Positions 46,032-55,482 of a DNA stretch of 64,000 nucleotides are shown one piece after another. The position numbers were made by a program, and so were the translations under genes. Within the stretch, counting starts at the first letter, position 1. Every line of letters begins with the position of its first letter. The notes below the pieces were generated by a model. That model ran no database searches. It saw only the letters and a list, made by a program, of their open reading frames with translations, and had not been told where the DNA came from. The stretch lies in assembly GCF_016428975.1 (NCBI RefSeq), contig NZ_JAELTT010000006.1:47814-111813 (forward strand), read 5' to 3'. The stretch comes from Dyella sp. ASV21. GTDB taxonomy: Bacteria > Pseudomonadota > Gammaproteobacteria > Xanthomonadales > Rhodanobacteraceae.

Positions 46032-46400
46032 TTACAGCGGCTGCGACGTGCACATCGCCATAGAGGAAGCGGAGCCGATGAACTGATAATTGGCGTCCGT
46101 TACCGTCACGCTGGCCTGGATGCGCCCCTGCTTCTTGGGGCAATAGAACATGCAGGTGTCCTGGTCCGTACAGTTGGCTGGATAGATGGCATCCGTACCA
46201 TTGCTGTTGAACGACCAGGCGTAATGCAGTGGTGCAGGCGCGCCGGAGGCGGACACCGTCACTTCGCAGATATCGCTGCCGCCACAGTAAAGCGACACGC
46301 CGTTCCCTGGCAAAGCCTGGGCTGACGTCGGCAGCATGCTCAAGGCCAGTCCGGCGACCATGAACGCACCTACAGCAAACACGCTCAAAAGTTTGCGCAC
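46032..46400 (-). CDS. Cysteine-rich secreted protein of unknown function
   Basis: A 122-residue protein: signal peptide RKLLSVFAVGAFMVAGLALSMLPTSAQA, then a mature part of about 90 residues with six cysteines (YCGG, ICEV, NCTD, TCMF, YCPK, MCTS), enough for three disulfides. The strand pattern LHYAWSFNSNG...GRIQASVTVTDANYQF recalls a PKD or Ig-like fold. The start is taken as the GTG at 46400 because the GGAGGG site sits just before it; the ATG at 46415 lies upstream of that site. It lies between glnD and map. Confidence 0.6.
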   Translation of the reverse strand: MRKLLSVFAVGAFMVAGLALSMLPTSAQALPGNGVSLYCGGSDICEVTVSASGAPAPLHYAWSFNSNGTDAIYPANCTDQDTCMFYCPKKQGRIQASVTVTDANYQFIGSASSMAMCTSQPL

Positions 46401-46504
46401 TTCCCTACCCTCCATTGGTCAGTTACCTCACCCCGAAGCGCGATCGTCGCACGTACTTGCGACCGGGGTGTCTAGACCGGGTGAAGGCGAAACTTATTGC
46501 GGGC

Positions 46505-47269
46505 TTACAGGTCGGGCCAGGGCGTGAGGATCTCGAAACCGTCGTCGGTCACGGCAATGGTGTGCTCCCACTGCGCCGAAAGCGAGTGATCCTTGGTAAC
46601 CACGGTCCAGCCGTCCGGTAACTGCTTGGTTTGCGGCTTGCCGGCGTTGACCATCGGCTCGACCGTGAAGGTCATGCCCTTCTTCAACTCCAGACCCGTG
46701 CCCGCACGGCCGTAATGCAGCACCTGCGGCTCGTCGTGATAGACCTTGCCGATGCCATGACCGCAGTACTCGCGCACCACCGAGAAGCCGGCCGCCTCGG
46801 CATGCTTCTGGATAGCCGCACCGACGTCGCCCAAGGTGGCACCGGGGCGCACCGCCTCGATGCCGCGCATCATGGCCTCGAAGGTGGTGTCCACCAAGCG
46901 CTTGGCCAGCACCGAGGGCGTACCGACGAAATACATGCGGCTGGTATCGCCATGCCAGCCATCCCGGATGACGGTGACATCGAGATTGATGATGTCGCCG
47001 TCCTTGAGCACCTTGCCCGGGGTCGGAATGCCGTGACAGATCACGTGATTGACCGACGTACACAGCGTCTTGGGGAAGCCGTTGTAGCCCACGTTGGCCG
47101 GAATGGCCTTCTGCACCTTGGTGATGTGCTCGTAGGCCAGGCGATCCAGGTCTTCCGTGGTGACACCAGGCTTGACGTGCTCCTTGAGCATGGCGAGCAC
47201 TTCGGCGGCCAGCTTGCCGGCCTCGCGCATGGCCTGGATGTCTTGGGGGGTTTTAAGGGTGACTGCCAT
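46505..47269 (-). CDS. map: Methionine aminopeptidase type I
   Basis: A 254-residue metallo-enzyme that trims the initiator Met from nascent proteins. Metal and catalytic residues are in CHGIPTPG (His), NLDVTVIRDGWHGDTSRM (two Asp), EYCGHGIGKVYHDEP (His), FTVEPM (Glu) and QWEHTI (Glu), all in the expected order. It is divergent from rpsB across 346 bases that hold both promoters, the standard map/rpsB arrangement. Readings that extend to 47581 are not supported. Confidence 0.97.
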   Translation of the reverse strand: MAVTLKTPQDIQAMREAGKLAAEVLAMLKEHVKPGVTTEDLDRLAYEHITKVQKAIPANVGYNGFPKTLCTSVNHVICHGIPTPGKVLKDGDIINLDVTVIRDGWHGDTSRMYFVGTPSVLAKRLVDTTFEAMMRGIEAVRPGATLGDVGAAIQKHAEAAGFSVVREYCGHGIGKVYHDEPQVLHYGRAGTGLELKKGMTFTVEPMVNAGKPQTKQLPDGWTVVTKDHSLSAQWEHTIAVTDDGFEILTPWPDL

Positions 47270-47311
47270 AGTTCCACTCACATGGCGGCAATTGCCCAGA
47301 AATCCAGCAAC

Positions 47312-47341
47312 TTGCCGCGCCGCCGGCGTACCGGCTACAAT
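47312..47341 (+). promoter_or_regulatory. Candidate promoter of rpsB
   Basis: TTGCCG (47312-47317), 18 bases, then TACAAT (47336-47341). This fits a sigma-70 promoter and would give a leader of about 270 bases before rpsB. Confidence 0.5.
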
Positions 47342-47477
47342 TTCGAAGTTTTGCTGACCCGACATACCCATTTCGCATGGGCCCATCCGGTCGTCGCAAA
47401 GCGAAGGGAGATTGTAACCGCGTTGCGGCACAAGCTCCCAAGTCCTTGATTGGACAACCAAACGCCACACACGCATC

Positions 47478-47497
47478 GGCACCGTCTTCGGGGTGCC
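47478..47497 (+). promoter_or_regulatory. Hairpin in the rpsB leader
   Basis: GGCACC (47478-47483), an 8-base loop GTCTTCGG, and GGTGCC (47492-47497). It stands 118 bases before the rpsB start, within a long leader. In other gammaproteobacteria S2 represses its own operon by binding such a leader, so this may be part of that control site. I cannot confirm the consensus. The rest of 47270-47615 holds promoters but no gene. Confidence 0.35.
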
Positions 47498-47615
47498 TCG
47501 GCCTGCCTTCCACATCATAAGGCGGCCTTGGTCGAAGCCGGGGATGCGTGGAGGTCCCAACCCCTGGGCACGATCCCTCAACTATCGGGACAGCCCTACA
47601 ATTTGGAGTTACACC

Positions 47616-48491
47616 ATGGCTCAAGTCACCATGCGCCAGATGCTCGAAGCCGGCGTTCATTTCGGTCACCAGACCCGTTACTGGAACCCGAAGATGGCCC
47701 CGTACATTTTCGGTGCGCGCGGGAAGATTCACATCATCAACCTCGAAAAGACGCTGCCGCTGTTCACCGACGCGATGAACTTCCTGTCGGCGATCGCGCA
47801 GAAGCGTGGCACCGTGCTGTTCGTCGGCACCAAGCGCTCCGCCCGTGAGCCGCTGGCCGAGGAAGCCGCACGCGCCGGCATGCCGTATGTCACCGCCCGC
47901 TGGCTGGGTGGCATGCTGACCAACTTCCGTACCGTCAAGCAGTCCGTGGCTCGCCTGAAGGAACTGGAAGCCGCCGAGACCGACGGCAGCTTCGACCGCC
48001 TGGTCAAGCACGAAGTGCTGGCCCGTCGTCGCGAGCGCGACAAGCTCCAGAATTCGCTGGGCGGCATCAAGGACATGAACCGTCTGCCCGACGCCCTGTT
48101 CATCATCGATATCGGCCACGAAGACATCGCCGTGCAGGAAGCCAAGAAGCTTGGCATCCCGGTCATCGCCGTGGTCGACACCAACTACAACCCGGAACTG
48201 GTCGACTACGCCATCCCGGGTAACGACGACGCCATCCGCGCCATCCAGCTGTACGCCCGCGCTGCCGCTGACTCCATCCTCGAAGGCAAGGCTGCCGCTC
48301 CGGCCGCCGCCCAGGGCGACGCCAACGAGTTCGTCGAACTGGACGAAGAGGGCAACCCGGTTGCCAAGGAAGAGCGCAAGGCTGCCCCGCGCCGTGACGA
48401 CCGCAACAACCGCGGCCCGGCCAAGAAGGGTGCCGGTGCACCGCGCGGCGGCCGTGGCCGCGGCCGCACCGACGAGGCGGAAGGCGAGTAA
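47616..48491 (+). CDS. rpsB: 30S ribosomal protein S2
   Basis: A 291-residue protein. Its first 235 residues match S2 ([49 protein letters not shown]). The C-terminal 55 residues are an unusual tail, first acidic ([16 protein letters not shown]) and then very rich in Arg, Gly and Lys ([20 protein letters not shown]). E. coli S2 has 241 residues. GGAGTT lies 7 bases before the ATG at 47616. It is first in the run with tsf, pyrH and frr. Confidence 0.97.
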   Translation: MAQVTMRQMLEAGVHFGHQTRYWNPKMAPYIFGARGKIHIINLEKTLPLFTDAMNFLSAIAQKRGTVLFVGTKRSAREPLAEEAARAGMPYVTARWLGGMLTNFRTVKQSVARLKELEAAETDGSFDRLVKHEVLARRRERDKLQNSLGGIKDMNRLPDALFIIDIGHEDIAVQEAKKLGIPVIAVVDTNYNPELVDYAIPGNDDAIRAIQLYARAAADSILEGKAAAPAAAQGDANEFVELDEEGNPVAKEERKAAPRRDDRNNRGPAKKGAGAPRGGRGRGRTDEAEGE

Positions 48492-48500
48492 GCCATCCCT

Positions 48501-48522
48501 GCCCCGGCCTTCGGGCCGGGGC
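48501..48522 (+). terminator. Strong GC hairpin between rpsB and tsf
   Basis: A perfect 9-bp stem GCCCCGGCC / GGCCGGGGC closed by a TTCG tetraloop. No T run follows, so it is more likely an attenuator or a stabiliser of the rpsB message than a full terminator. Confidence 0.6.
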
Positions 48523-48547
48523 GCATCAAAGCTCTTGAGGAACCCAG

Positions 48548-49426
48548 ATGACTGCCATTTCTGCAAAACTGGTTAGCGAACTGCGCGAGCGCTCCGGCGC
48601 CGGCATGATGGATTGCAAAAAGGCGCTGGTCGAGAACAACGGCGACATCGACGCCGCGATCGAGTACCTGCGCAAGACCGGCCTGGCCAAGGCCGACAAG
48701 AAGGCTGACCGCGTGGCCGCCGAAGGCCGCATCGCTACCGCCCAGGCCAACGGCAAGGCCGTGCTGGTCGAAGTGAACAGCGAGACCGACTTCGTTGCCA
48801 AGGCGCCGAACTTCGTCGAATTCACCAATGAAGTGGCCCAGGCCGTGCTGGCCTCCGGCGCTACCGACATCGACGCCGCCAAGGCTGCCGCCTTCCCGGG
48901 CGCCGACAACGTCGAGTCCGCCGCCAAGGCCCAGACCGCCACCATCGGCGAGAAGATCGAAGTGCGCCGCGTTGCACACATCGCGAACGATGGCCCGCTG
49001 GCCACCTACTCGCACGGCGGCAAGATCGGCGTGATCGTGGCGCTCAAGGGCGGCTCGGAAGAGCTGGCCAAGGGCATCGCCATGCACGTGGCGGCCATGA
49101 ACCCGCCGCACGTCAAGCCGGAAGATGTGCCGGCCGAGTTCATCGCGAAGGAAAAGGAAATCGCGCTGAGCCAGATGACCGAGAAGGACAAGGCCAAGCC
49201 GGCCGACATCCTGGAAAAGATCATCTCCGGCAAGATCAACAAGATCGTTTCGGAAGTGACCCTGGTTGGCCAGCCCTACGTGCTGGACACCAACGTCACC
49301 GTAGGCGATGCCCTGAAGAAGGAAGGCGCCGACGTCGTGGCCGTGGCCCGCCTGGTGGTAGGCGAAGGCATCGAGAAGGTGCAGGAAGACTACCTGGCCG
49401 AAGTCGCCAAGGCGATGCAGGTCTAA
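48548..49426 (+). CDS. tsf: Translation elongation factor Ts
   Basis: A 292-residue exchange factor that reloads EF-Tu with GTP. The N-terminal [26 protein letters not shown] with the paired [16 protein letters not shown] is diagnostic, as is the [10 protein letters not shown] region. It follows rpsB by 56 bases across a stable hairpin, the usual order in bacteria, and ends at a clear terminator, so rpsB-tsf is probably one transcription unit. Confidence 0.98.
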   Translation: MTAISAKLVSELRERSGAGMMDCKKALVENNGDIDAAIEYLRKTGLAKADKKADRVAAEGRIATAQANGKAVLVEVNSETDFVAKAPNFVEFTNEVAQAVLASGATDIDAAKAAAFPGADNVESAAKAQTATIGEKIEVRRVAHIANDGPLATYSHGGKIGVIVALKGGSEELAKGIAMHVAAMNPPHVKPEDVPAEFIAKEKEIALSQMTEKDKAKPADILEKIISGKINKIVSEVTLVGQPYVLDTNVTVGDALKKEGADVVAVARLVVGEGIEKVQEDYLAEVAKAMQV

Positions 49427-49451
49427 GACCCCGCTTTACCGGGTCAACGCG

Positions 49452-49485
49452 AAGAAGCCGCGGGAAACCGCGGCTTCTTTGTTTT
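49452..49485 (+). terminator. Rho-independent terminator after tsf
   Basis: A perfect 12-bp stem AAGAAGCCGCGG (49452-49463) around GAAA, with its complement at 49468-49479, followed by the TTGTTTT run. It lies 26 bases past the tsf stop. Confidence 0.9.
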
Positions 49486-49603
49486 ATGAAAGCCCTTGCC
49501 ATCCATCGCGCCCCTGCGAGGCGGCCTGCCGCTCGCTCCCCACCCCGGCGCCAACGCCGCGACTGGCCTGGGTTTTCTCCCCCTCCACGGCAGCACAGCA
49601 GTC

Positions 49604-49632
49604 TTACCCGCTCGCGTCGCTGTCGTTACAAT
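49604..49632 (+). promoter_or_regulatory. Candidate promoter of pyrH
   Basis: TTACCC (49604-49609), a 17-base spacer, then TACAAT (49627-49632), 35 bases before the pyrH start. The -35 box is weak; the -10 is good. It fits the terminator after tsf, which implies a new start here. Confidence 0.5.
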
Positions 49633-49666
49633 ACGCACGTTTTGCCCCACACAATCCGGAGACCCC

Positions 49667-50389
49667 ATGAGCGCACCGCTTAATTACCGCCGCATCCTGC
49701 TCAAACTCTCCGGCGAAGCCCTGATGGGCGAAGCCGATTACGGCATCGACCCCAAGGTCATCGGCCGCCTGGCCGACGAAATCATCGAAGTACAGAAAGC
49801 CGGCGTACAGATCGGCGTCGTCATCGGCGGCGGCAATATCTTCCGCGGTGCGGGCCTGGCCGCAGCCGGCATGGATCGCGTCACCGGCGACCATATGGGC
49901 ATGCTGGCGACCGTGATGAACGCACTTGCCATGCAGGACGCCATCGAACGTCGTGGCGGCTACGCCCGCGTGATGAGCGCCATTCAAATACACGACGTGG
50001 CCGAGGACTTCATCCGCCGCCGCGCCATCCGCCACATCGAAAAGGGCCGCATCGCACTGTTCGCGGCGGGCACCGGCAATCCGTTCTTTACCACCGACTC
50101 GGCGGCCGCGCTGCGCGCCGTGGAAGTGGGTGCGGACCTGCTGCTCAAGGCCACCAAGGTGGACGGCGTCTATACGGCGGACCCGGCCCGCCACGCCGAT
50201 GCCACCCGCTACGACAAGCTCACCTACGATCAGGTGATCGAGCGCAAGCTGGCGGTGATGGATACCGCCGCCATTGCACTGTGCCGCGATCACGGCATGC
50301 CGCTGCGCATCTACGACATGACCGTACCCGGCAACCTCATGCGCATCATGCGTGGCGAGGACATCGGCACCCTCGTGTCCGAGAACTGA
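49667..50389 (+). CDS. pyrH: Uridylate kinase
   Basis: A 240-residue UMP kinase of the amino-acid-kinase fold. Motifs are [13 protein letters not shown] at the N-terminus, [11 protein letters not shown] for the phosphate site, [17 protein letters not shown] and [17 protein letters not shown]. It makes UDP for nucleotides and for envelope sugars. The ATG at 49667 follows CCGGAGA. The gene has its own promoter candidate and stands between tsf and frr as in most bacteria. Confidence 0.98.
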   Translation: MSAPLNYRRILLKLSGEALMGEADYGIDPKVIGRLADEIIEVQKAGVQIGVVIGGGNIFRGAGLAAAGMDRVTGDHMGMLATVMNALAMQDAIERRGGYARVMSAIQIHDVAEDFIRRRAIRHIEKGRIALFAAGTGNPFFTTDSAAALRAVEVGADLLLKATKVDGVYTADPARHADATRYDKLTYDQVIERKLAVMDTAAIALCRDHGMPLRIYDMTVPGNLMRIMRGEDIGTLVSEN

Positions 50390-50518
50390 GCTACAAACCA
50401 CCCGGCCTTCTCCCCATCCGGGAGAGGGTCAGGGTGAACACTGGCGTCGCCTTGCGCAGGCCATGGCTGCACGGGCCTGCGGAAGTGGAGGTCGCCAGCC
50501 CAACGCCCCGCAGCCCCC

Positions 50519-50527
50519 TGCTATACT
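50519..50527 (+). promoter_or_regulatory. Candidate extended -10 promoter of frr
   Basis: TGCTATACT matches an extended -10 (TGnTATAAT) with one mismatch and lies 33 bases before the frr start; no good -35 is visible. The 170 bases between pyrH and frr hold no gene. Confidence 0.4.
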
Positions 50528-50559
50528 CGTGGGCTTGCACGGTTTGAGGGGTGTTTCCC

Positions 50560-51117
50560 ATGCTTAACGACATCAAGAGCGATGCCCAGACCCGCATGGG
50601 CAAGAGCATCGACTCGCTCAGGCACAGCCTGACGCGCCTGCGCACCGGTCGCGCAAGCACCGCCCTGGTCGATGGCATCAAGGTGCCGTACTACGGTTCG
50701 GACATGCCGCTGAACCAGGTGGCCACGGTCGCCCTGGGCGATTCGCGCTCCATCATCATTACCCCGTTCGAAAAGACCCTGGTCGGGCCAATCGAAAAGG
50801 CCATCATGGCTTCGGATATCGGCATTACGCCGAACACCGCCGGCATGACCATCCGCCTCAACATGCCGCCGCTCACCGAAGAGCGTCGCCGCGAGCTGGC
50901 CAAGCACGTGGCGCATGAAGGCGAGGAAGCCAAGATCGCCATCCGCAACGTGCGTCGCGACGCCATGCAGCAAGTCAAGGACCTGCTCAAGGAAAAGCTC
51001 ATCACCGAAGATGACGAGCGCCGCGCGGAAGACGAAATCCAGAAGCTCACCGATCGCTTCGTGAAGGATGTCGATAGCGTCGTCAAGAACAAGGAAGAGG
51101 AGTTGATGGCGCTGTAA
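50560..51117 (+). CDS. frr: Ribosome recycling factor
   Basis: A 185-residue protein that splits the post-termination ribosome with EF-G. The three-helix bundle with the RLRTGRAST hinge motif and the C-terminal KLTDRFVKDVDSVVKNKEEELM helix are typical. The ATG at 50560 yields exactly the usual length and is behind a GAGGGG site; the GTG at 50551 overlaps the zone of that site. uppS follows after 17 bases. Confidence 0.98.
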   Translation: MLNDIKSDAQTRMGKSIDSLRHSLTRLRTGRASTALVDGIKVPYYGSDMPLNQVATVALGDSRSIIITPFEKTLVGPIEKAIMASDIGITPNTAGMTIRLNMPPLTEERRRELAKHVAHEGEEAKIAIRNVRRDAMQQVKDLLKEKLITEDDERRAEDEIQKLTDRFVKDVDSVVKNKEEELMAL

Positions 51118-51134
51118 GCGTCATCACCCTTCCC

Positions 51135-51875
51135 ATGACCAGCGCCGATTCCGCGCGGGTTCCGCGCCACGTCGCCATCGTGATGGATGGCAACGGCCGC
51201 TGGGCGAAACTCCGTCATCGACCACGCACGTTCGGCCATAACGCCGGACGCAAAGCCGTGCGCGATGTAGTGGAGGGCTGCCTGCGCCAAGACGTCAAGG
51301 TACTTACCTTGTTCGCGTTTTCGAGCGAGAACTGGCAGCGCCCGCAGGACGAAGTCGGCGCGTTGATGGAATTGTTCGTGCGCGCCCTGGACAAAGAAGT
51401 GGACGAGTTGCACGACAACGGCGTGCGCATCCGCTTCGTCGGTGACCTCAGCGCTTTTGACGGCGCCCTGCGCCAGCGCATGACTGGCGCCATGACACGC
51501 ACCGCCGGCAACGACGCCCTGCACCTCAATATCGCCGTGAACTACGGCGGCCGCTGGGACATCGTGCAAGCGGCACGCAAGGCTGCCGAATCAGTCGCAC
51601 GAGGTGAACTGCGCGCGGACGAGATCGACGAGCACCTGCTTGGCCACTGGATGTGCCTGGCCGACCTGCCACCGCTGGACTTGTTCATCCGCACCGGCGG
51701 CGAATGTCGCGTCAGCAATTTCCTGCTGTGGCAATTGGCGTACGCTGAGCTGTATTTCACCGACACCCTCTGGCCGGATTTCGACCAGGCTTGCCTGAAG
51801 CTGGCCATCGAAGACTACGCTCGCCGCGAACGCCGCTATGGCAAGACCGGTGACCAGGTCGCCCGAAAGGCGTAA
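51135..51875 (+). CDS. uppS: Undecaprenyl diphosphate synthase
   Basis: A 246-residue cis-prenyltransferase making the C55 lipid carrier for peptidoglycan and O-antigen. The catalytic Asp is in VAIVMDGNGRWAK (Asp18). RTFGHNAGRKAVRDVV, LFAFSSENWQRP and DLFIRTGGECRVSNFLLWQLAYAELYF are the other conserved blocks. It starts 17 bases past frr and is followed by cdsA after 13 bases, so it is part of a longer operon. Confidence 0.97.
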   Translation: MTSADSARVPRHVAIVMDGNGRWAKLRHRPRTFGHNAGRKAVRDVVEGCLRQDVKVLTLFAFSSENWQRPQDEVGALMELFVRALDKEVDELHDNGVRIRFVGDLSAFDGALRQRMTGAMTRTAGNDALHLNIAVNYGGRWDIVQAARKAAESVARGELRADEIDEHLLGHWMCLADLPPLDLFIRTGGECRVSNFLLWQLAYAELYFTDTLWPDFDQACLKLAIEDYARRERRYGKTGDQVARKA

Positions 51876-51888
51876 CCCAAGGATCTGC

Positions 51889-52710
51889 ATGCTGCTCCAG
51901 CGCACCCTCACCGCTCTGCTCCTCGCTCCGTTGGTGATCGGCCTGATCCTGCTGACACCGACCTGGCTGTTTGCCCCCATCATCGCCCTGACCTTCCTCG
52001 CTGCGATGTGGGAGTGGACGCGCCTATCCGGTCTCAAGAAAACGCTGTCGCGCGGTGCGGTGCTCACCGTCACCGCCGCCCTGCTGGTGCTGAGCTGGCT
52101 GGTGCGCGATCTCTCGCCGTGGTGGCCGCTGTTGATCGGCGTGGGTGTGGCCTGGTGGGTCGCGGTCGGCCAGTGGCTGCGCCACTTTGCGTTCGGCGCC
52201 GCGCCAACCCGCGAGAACTCTCTGATGAAGCTTGGCGCGGGCCTGCTGGTGATCGTGCCGGCATGGGTCGCTGCGATGTCCATCCATGGCTCGGGCGAAC
52301 ATGGTCCCGCGTGGACGCTGCTCGCCTTGCTCGTGGTGTGGGCCGCCGATATCGGTGCCTATTTCAGCGGCCGCCTGTTCGGCCGGCGCAAGCTCGCCCC
52401 CACCATCAGCCCCGGCAAGACCTGGGCAGGTGTGTACGGGGCCTTCGTGGCCGGCGCCATCGTGACCCTGGTGGGCGGCCTGCTGCTCGATGTGAGCGGC
52501 GCCAAGCTGGCTGGCCTGCTGGTGCTCTCGGTCTTGACCGTGGTGGCCTCCATCGTGGGCGACCTGTTTGAAAGCCTGATGAAGCGCCATGCGGCCGTGA
52601 AGGATTCGGGCAACCTGTTCCCCGGCCATGGCGGCCTGCTCGATCGCCTCGACAGCGTATTCGCCGCACTGCCCGTCTTCGCTGCCGGCAAGCTGCTGCT
52701 GGGCCTATGA
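51889..52710 (+). CDS. cdsA: Phosphatidate cytidylyltransferase
   Basis: A 273-residue membrane enzyme with about eight helices that makes CDP-diacylglycerol, the entry to phospholipid synthesis. The CDS signature is present in the stretch [21 protein letters not shown] followed by LLDRLDS near the C-terminus. The ATG at 51889 is behind AAGGA; the reading from 51838 would overlap uppS. dxr starts inside its stop (ATGA overlap at 52707). Confidence 0.95.
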   Translation: MLLQRTLTALLLAPLVIGLILLTPTWLFAPIIALTFLAAMWEWTRLSGLKKTLSRGAVLTVTAALLVLSWLVRDLSPWWPLLIGVGVAWWVAVGQWLRHFAFGAAPTRENSLMKLGAGLLVIVPAWVAAMSIHGSGEHGPAWTLLALLVVWAADIGAYFSGRLFGRRKLAPTISPGKTWAGVYGAFVAGAIVTLVGGLLLDVSGAKLAGLLVLSVLTVVASIVGDLFESLMKRHAAVKDSGNLFPGHGGLLDRLDSVFAALPVFAAGKLLLGL

Positions 52711-53897
52711 GTACCATGGCACTACGCAAGGTCGCCGTGCTTGGCGCCACCGGCTCGATCGGCGGCAGTACGCTCGATGTCATTGCCCGCCACCCGGAGC
52801 GCTTTCGCGCCACCGTACTGACGGCACACAGCAATGTTTCCGCGCTGGTCGAACGGTGCCTCCAGCATCGCCCCGCATTGGCCGTGATCGCCGATGCCAG
52901 CCTGGAAGGCGAACTGGCGCGTCGCCTTGCCGCGGCGGGTGTGCGCTGTGACGTGGCCAGTGGCCATGACGCCATCACCGAGGCGGTGTCCGGCACGCTC
53001 TGCGACACCGTGGTTGCCGCGATCGTGGGTGCCGCCGGCCTCGACTCCACCTTGGCTGCCGCCCGCACGGGCAAGCGCCTGCTGCTGGCGAACAAAGAAT
53101 CCATCGTGATGGCCGGCCCGCTGCTGCTGGAAGCGCTGGCAACCGGTGGCGGCGAACTGATCCCGGTGGATTCCGAACACAACGCCATCTTCCAGTGCCT
53201 GCCCGGCGGCCGCCCGTCGCTGGATGCCAGCGGCGTGCGTCGCCTGATCCTTACCGCATCCGGTGGCCCCTTCCGTGGCCGCAGCCGCGCCGAACTGGCT
53301 GCTGTCACGCCGGAGCAGGCGTGCAAGCACCCTAACTGGGTGATGGGCCGAAAGATCTCGGTCGATTCGGCCACCCTGATGAACAAGGGGCTGGAAGTCA
53401 TCGAGGCGCACCACCTGTTCGGCGCCCCCGCCGAGCGCATCGAAGTACTGGTGCACCCGCAGAGCCTGGTGCATTCGCTGGTGGAATACGTCGACGGCTC
53501 GGTGTTGGCCCAGTTGGGCAACCCGGATATGCGCACAGCTATTGCGCATGCGCTGGCCTGGCCTGATCGCATCGACGCGGGCGTCGCCCCGCTGGACTTG
53601 GCCGCCTCCGCGCCGCTGGCTTTCCAGGCGCCGGACCTGGCCACCTTCCGCTGCCTGGCGCTGGCCTTTCAGGCGCTGCGCGCCGGGGGCGACGCGCCGG
53701 CGATTCTCAACGCGGCCAATGAGGTCGCAGTGGAGGCGTTCCTGGCCGGTGGACTGCCCTTCCTCAGCATCGCTGATCTGGTTGAGAGCGTACTTACGGA
53801 ACTGCCGGCGCAGCCTGTGGTCGATGTCCAGACCCTGAATGAACGTGACCGGTCGGCCCGCGACGCCGCCCGTCGCATCCTTCGCAACGCGTGCTGA
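52707..53897 (+). CDS. dxr: 1-Deoxy-D-xylulose 5-phosphate reductoisomerase
   Basis: A 396-residue NADPH enzyme of the non-mevalonate isoprenoid path. The NADPH site is [17 protein letters not shown]; catalytic and metal residues lie in [36 protein letters not shown] and [24 protein letters not shown]. It supplies precursors for the UppS product made by its neighbour. It overlaps cdsA by 4 bases and is followed by rseP after 22 bases. Confidence 0.97.
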   Translation: MSTMALRKVAVLGATGSIGGSTLDVIARHPERFRATVLTAHSNVSALVERCLQHRPALAVIADASLEGELARRLAAAGVRCDVASGHDAITEAVSGTLCDTVVAAIVGAAGLDSTLAAARTGKRLLLANKESIVMAGPLLLEALATGGGELIPVDSEHNAIFQCLPGGRPSLDASGVRRLILTASGGPFRGRSRAELAAVTPEQACKHPNWVMGRKISVDSATLMNKGLEVIEAHHLFGAPAERIEVLVHPQSLVHSLVEYVDGSVLAQLGNPDMRTAIAHALAWPDRIDAGVAPLDLAASAPLAFQAPDLATFRCLALAFQALRAGGDAPAILNAANEVAVEAFLAGGLPFLSIADLVESVLTELPAQPVVDVQTLNERDRSARDAARRILRNAC

Positions 53898-53919
53898 CAA
53901 GCCTGATAAGCTCTTGCAG

Positions 53920-55266
53920 ATGAATCCTATCCTCGGCTCAGTGTTTTGGTTGCTCGTCACGCTTGGCGTGCTGGTGACCTTTCACGAATTTGGTCACTAC
54001 TGGGTCGCACGCCGCTGCGGCGTCAAAGTGCTGCGCTTTTCGGTGGGCTTTGGCAAGGCGATCTGGAAGCACGTAGGACGCGATGGCACCGAATACCAGG
54101 TGGCCATGATCCCGCTGGGCGGCTACGTGAAGATGCTGGATGCCCGCGAAGGCGAGGTTGACCCCGCCCTTGCCGGGCAGGAGTTCACGGCCAAGCCGGT
54201 GTGGCAGCGCATCGCCATCGTTGCCGCGGGCCCCGCCTTCAACCTGATCTTTACCTTGGTCGCGTTCTGGCTGATGTTCCTCATCGGCAAGCCGGACGTA
54301 GCGCCCATCGTATCGGCCGCGCCGCAGAGTCTGGCCGCCGAGGCCGGCATCCGCAGCGGCGATCGCATCCTGAGCGTGAATGGCCACGCGGTGGCGACCT
54401 GGAGCGACTCCATGGACGTCATTGCCAATGGCATGCTGGGCCGTGAACCGCTGCCGCTCGCCGTGCGCGGCACCGATGGCGCCGAACGCAGCGTCACCCT
54501 GCCGCTGAATGAACTGCCGGCCGGCCAACCGATCGATCAGTATTTCGACAGGCTCGGCCTCAAGCTGGCCCCGATGGCTCCGGTGATCGGCGCCGTGCTG
54601 CCGGGCAAGCCCGCCTCGCTGGGTGGCATGCAAGGCGGCGACCGCATCGTCAGCGTGAACGGCCAAGCCGTCGATACCTACGAAGCCTTCCAGAAGCTGG
54701 TGCCGGCCGAAGCAGCCAAGTCGCCCGCGCTATCCATCGTCGTCCAGCGCGGCCAGCAGACGCTGCCGCTGACCGTTACGGCGCGCATGGAATCGCTGGA
54801 GGGCCAGCCCTCCAACTGGGTGATCGGCGTAACCGCGATGGAACGTGAACAGGCGGTGCTTCGCTACGGGCCGCTCAAGGCCATTGGCGCCACGCTGGAA
54901 ACCACCTGGAACAGCACCGCCAACACCTTCAACATGATTGGCAAGATGGTCACCGGGCAAGCGTCCACCAAGAACCTCTCGGGGGTGATCGGTATCGCGC
55001 AGGTGGCCAATGTGTCGGCAAGCATGGGGGTGGGCTGGTTCTTCAGCTTCCTCGCCATGGTCTCGCTCAGCCTGGCCATCCTCAACCTGATGCCGATCCC
55101 GGTCTTGGACGGCGGTTGGCTGCTGTATTACCTTATTGAGTTGGTCAAGGGCAGCCCTGTCAGCGAACGCGTCATGATAGCCGGTCAGTATGTCGGCCTC
55201 GTGCTGTTGTTCACGTTAATGGGACTGGCCTTCTACAACGACATCCATCGCTTCCTGCCCTCGTGA
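53920..55266 (+). CDS. rseP: Site-2 intramembrane zinc protease RseP
   Basis: A 448-residue S2P-type protease. Zinc site HEFGH (His22, Glu23, His26) in helix 1, two PDZ domains (about residues 120-300) and the distal motif NLMPIPVLDGG near the C-terminus. In E. coli it cuts the anti-sigma factor RseA in the envelope-stress response and removes signal-peptide remnants. The ATG at 53920 begins MNPILGSVFWLL; the reading from 53839 has no family support. bamA follows 216 bases later. Confidence 0.96.
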   Translation: MNPILGSVFWLLVTLGVLVTFHEFGHYWVARRCGVKVLRFSVGFGKAIWKHVGRDGTEYQVAMIPLGGYVKMLDAREGEVDPALAGQEFTAKPVWQRIAIVAAGPAFNLIFTLVAFWLMFLIGKPDVAPIVSAAPQSLAAEAGIRSGDRILSVNGHAVATWSDSMDVIANGMLGREPLPLAVRGTDGAERSVTLPLNELPAGQPIDQYFDRLGLKLAPMAPVIGAVLPGKPASLGGMQGGDRIVSVNGQAVDTYEAFQKLVPAEAAKSPALSIVVQRGQQTLPLTVTARMESLEGQPSNWVIGVTAMEREQAVLRYGPLKAIGATLETTWNSTANTFNMIGKMVTGQASTKNLSGVIGIAQVANVSASMGVGWFFSFLAMVSLSLAILNLMPIPVLDGGWLLYYLIELVKGSPVSERVMIAGQYVGLVLLFTLMGLAFYNDIHRFLPS

Positions 55267-55267
55267 C

Positions 55268-55295
55268 GCGCGCCGACTTTGCTGAAAGTCGCGCG
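55268..55295 (+). other. Hairpin between rseP and bamA
   Basis: Directly after the rseP stop, CGACTTT (55274-55280) pairs with AAAGTCG (55285-55291) round GCTG, extended by four GC pairs beyond one bulged base. No T run follows. The rest of the 216-base gap should hold a bamA promoter, perhaps stress-controlled, but I saw no clear sigma-E boxes. Confidence 0.4.
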
Positions 55296-55482
55296 GTTGC
55301 CGGGGGTTGTGGCGTGTCCGGGACGCACGCGGCGACGTGCGCGCACCAGGGACCTAGCGATGGTTTACCCGACGCATCTGGGCATGATGCAAGCACCCTT
55401 TCAAGGCTGGGCTCGTCCTGGCTTCACGTATTGATCGGGGCGGTTTCGGCCGCCTCATCGGAATAAACCAACGGAATCGACG

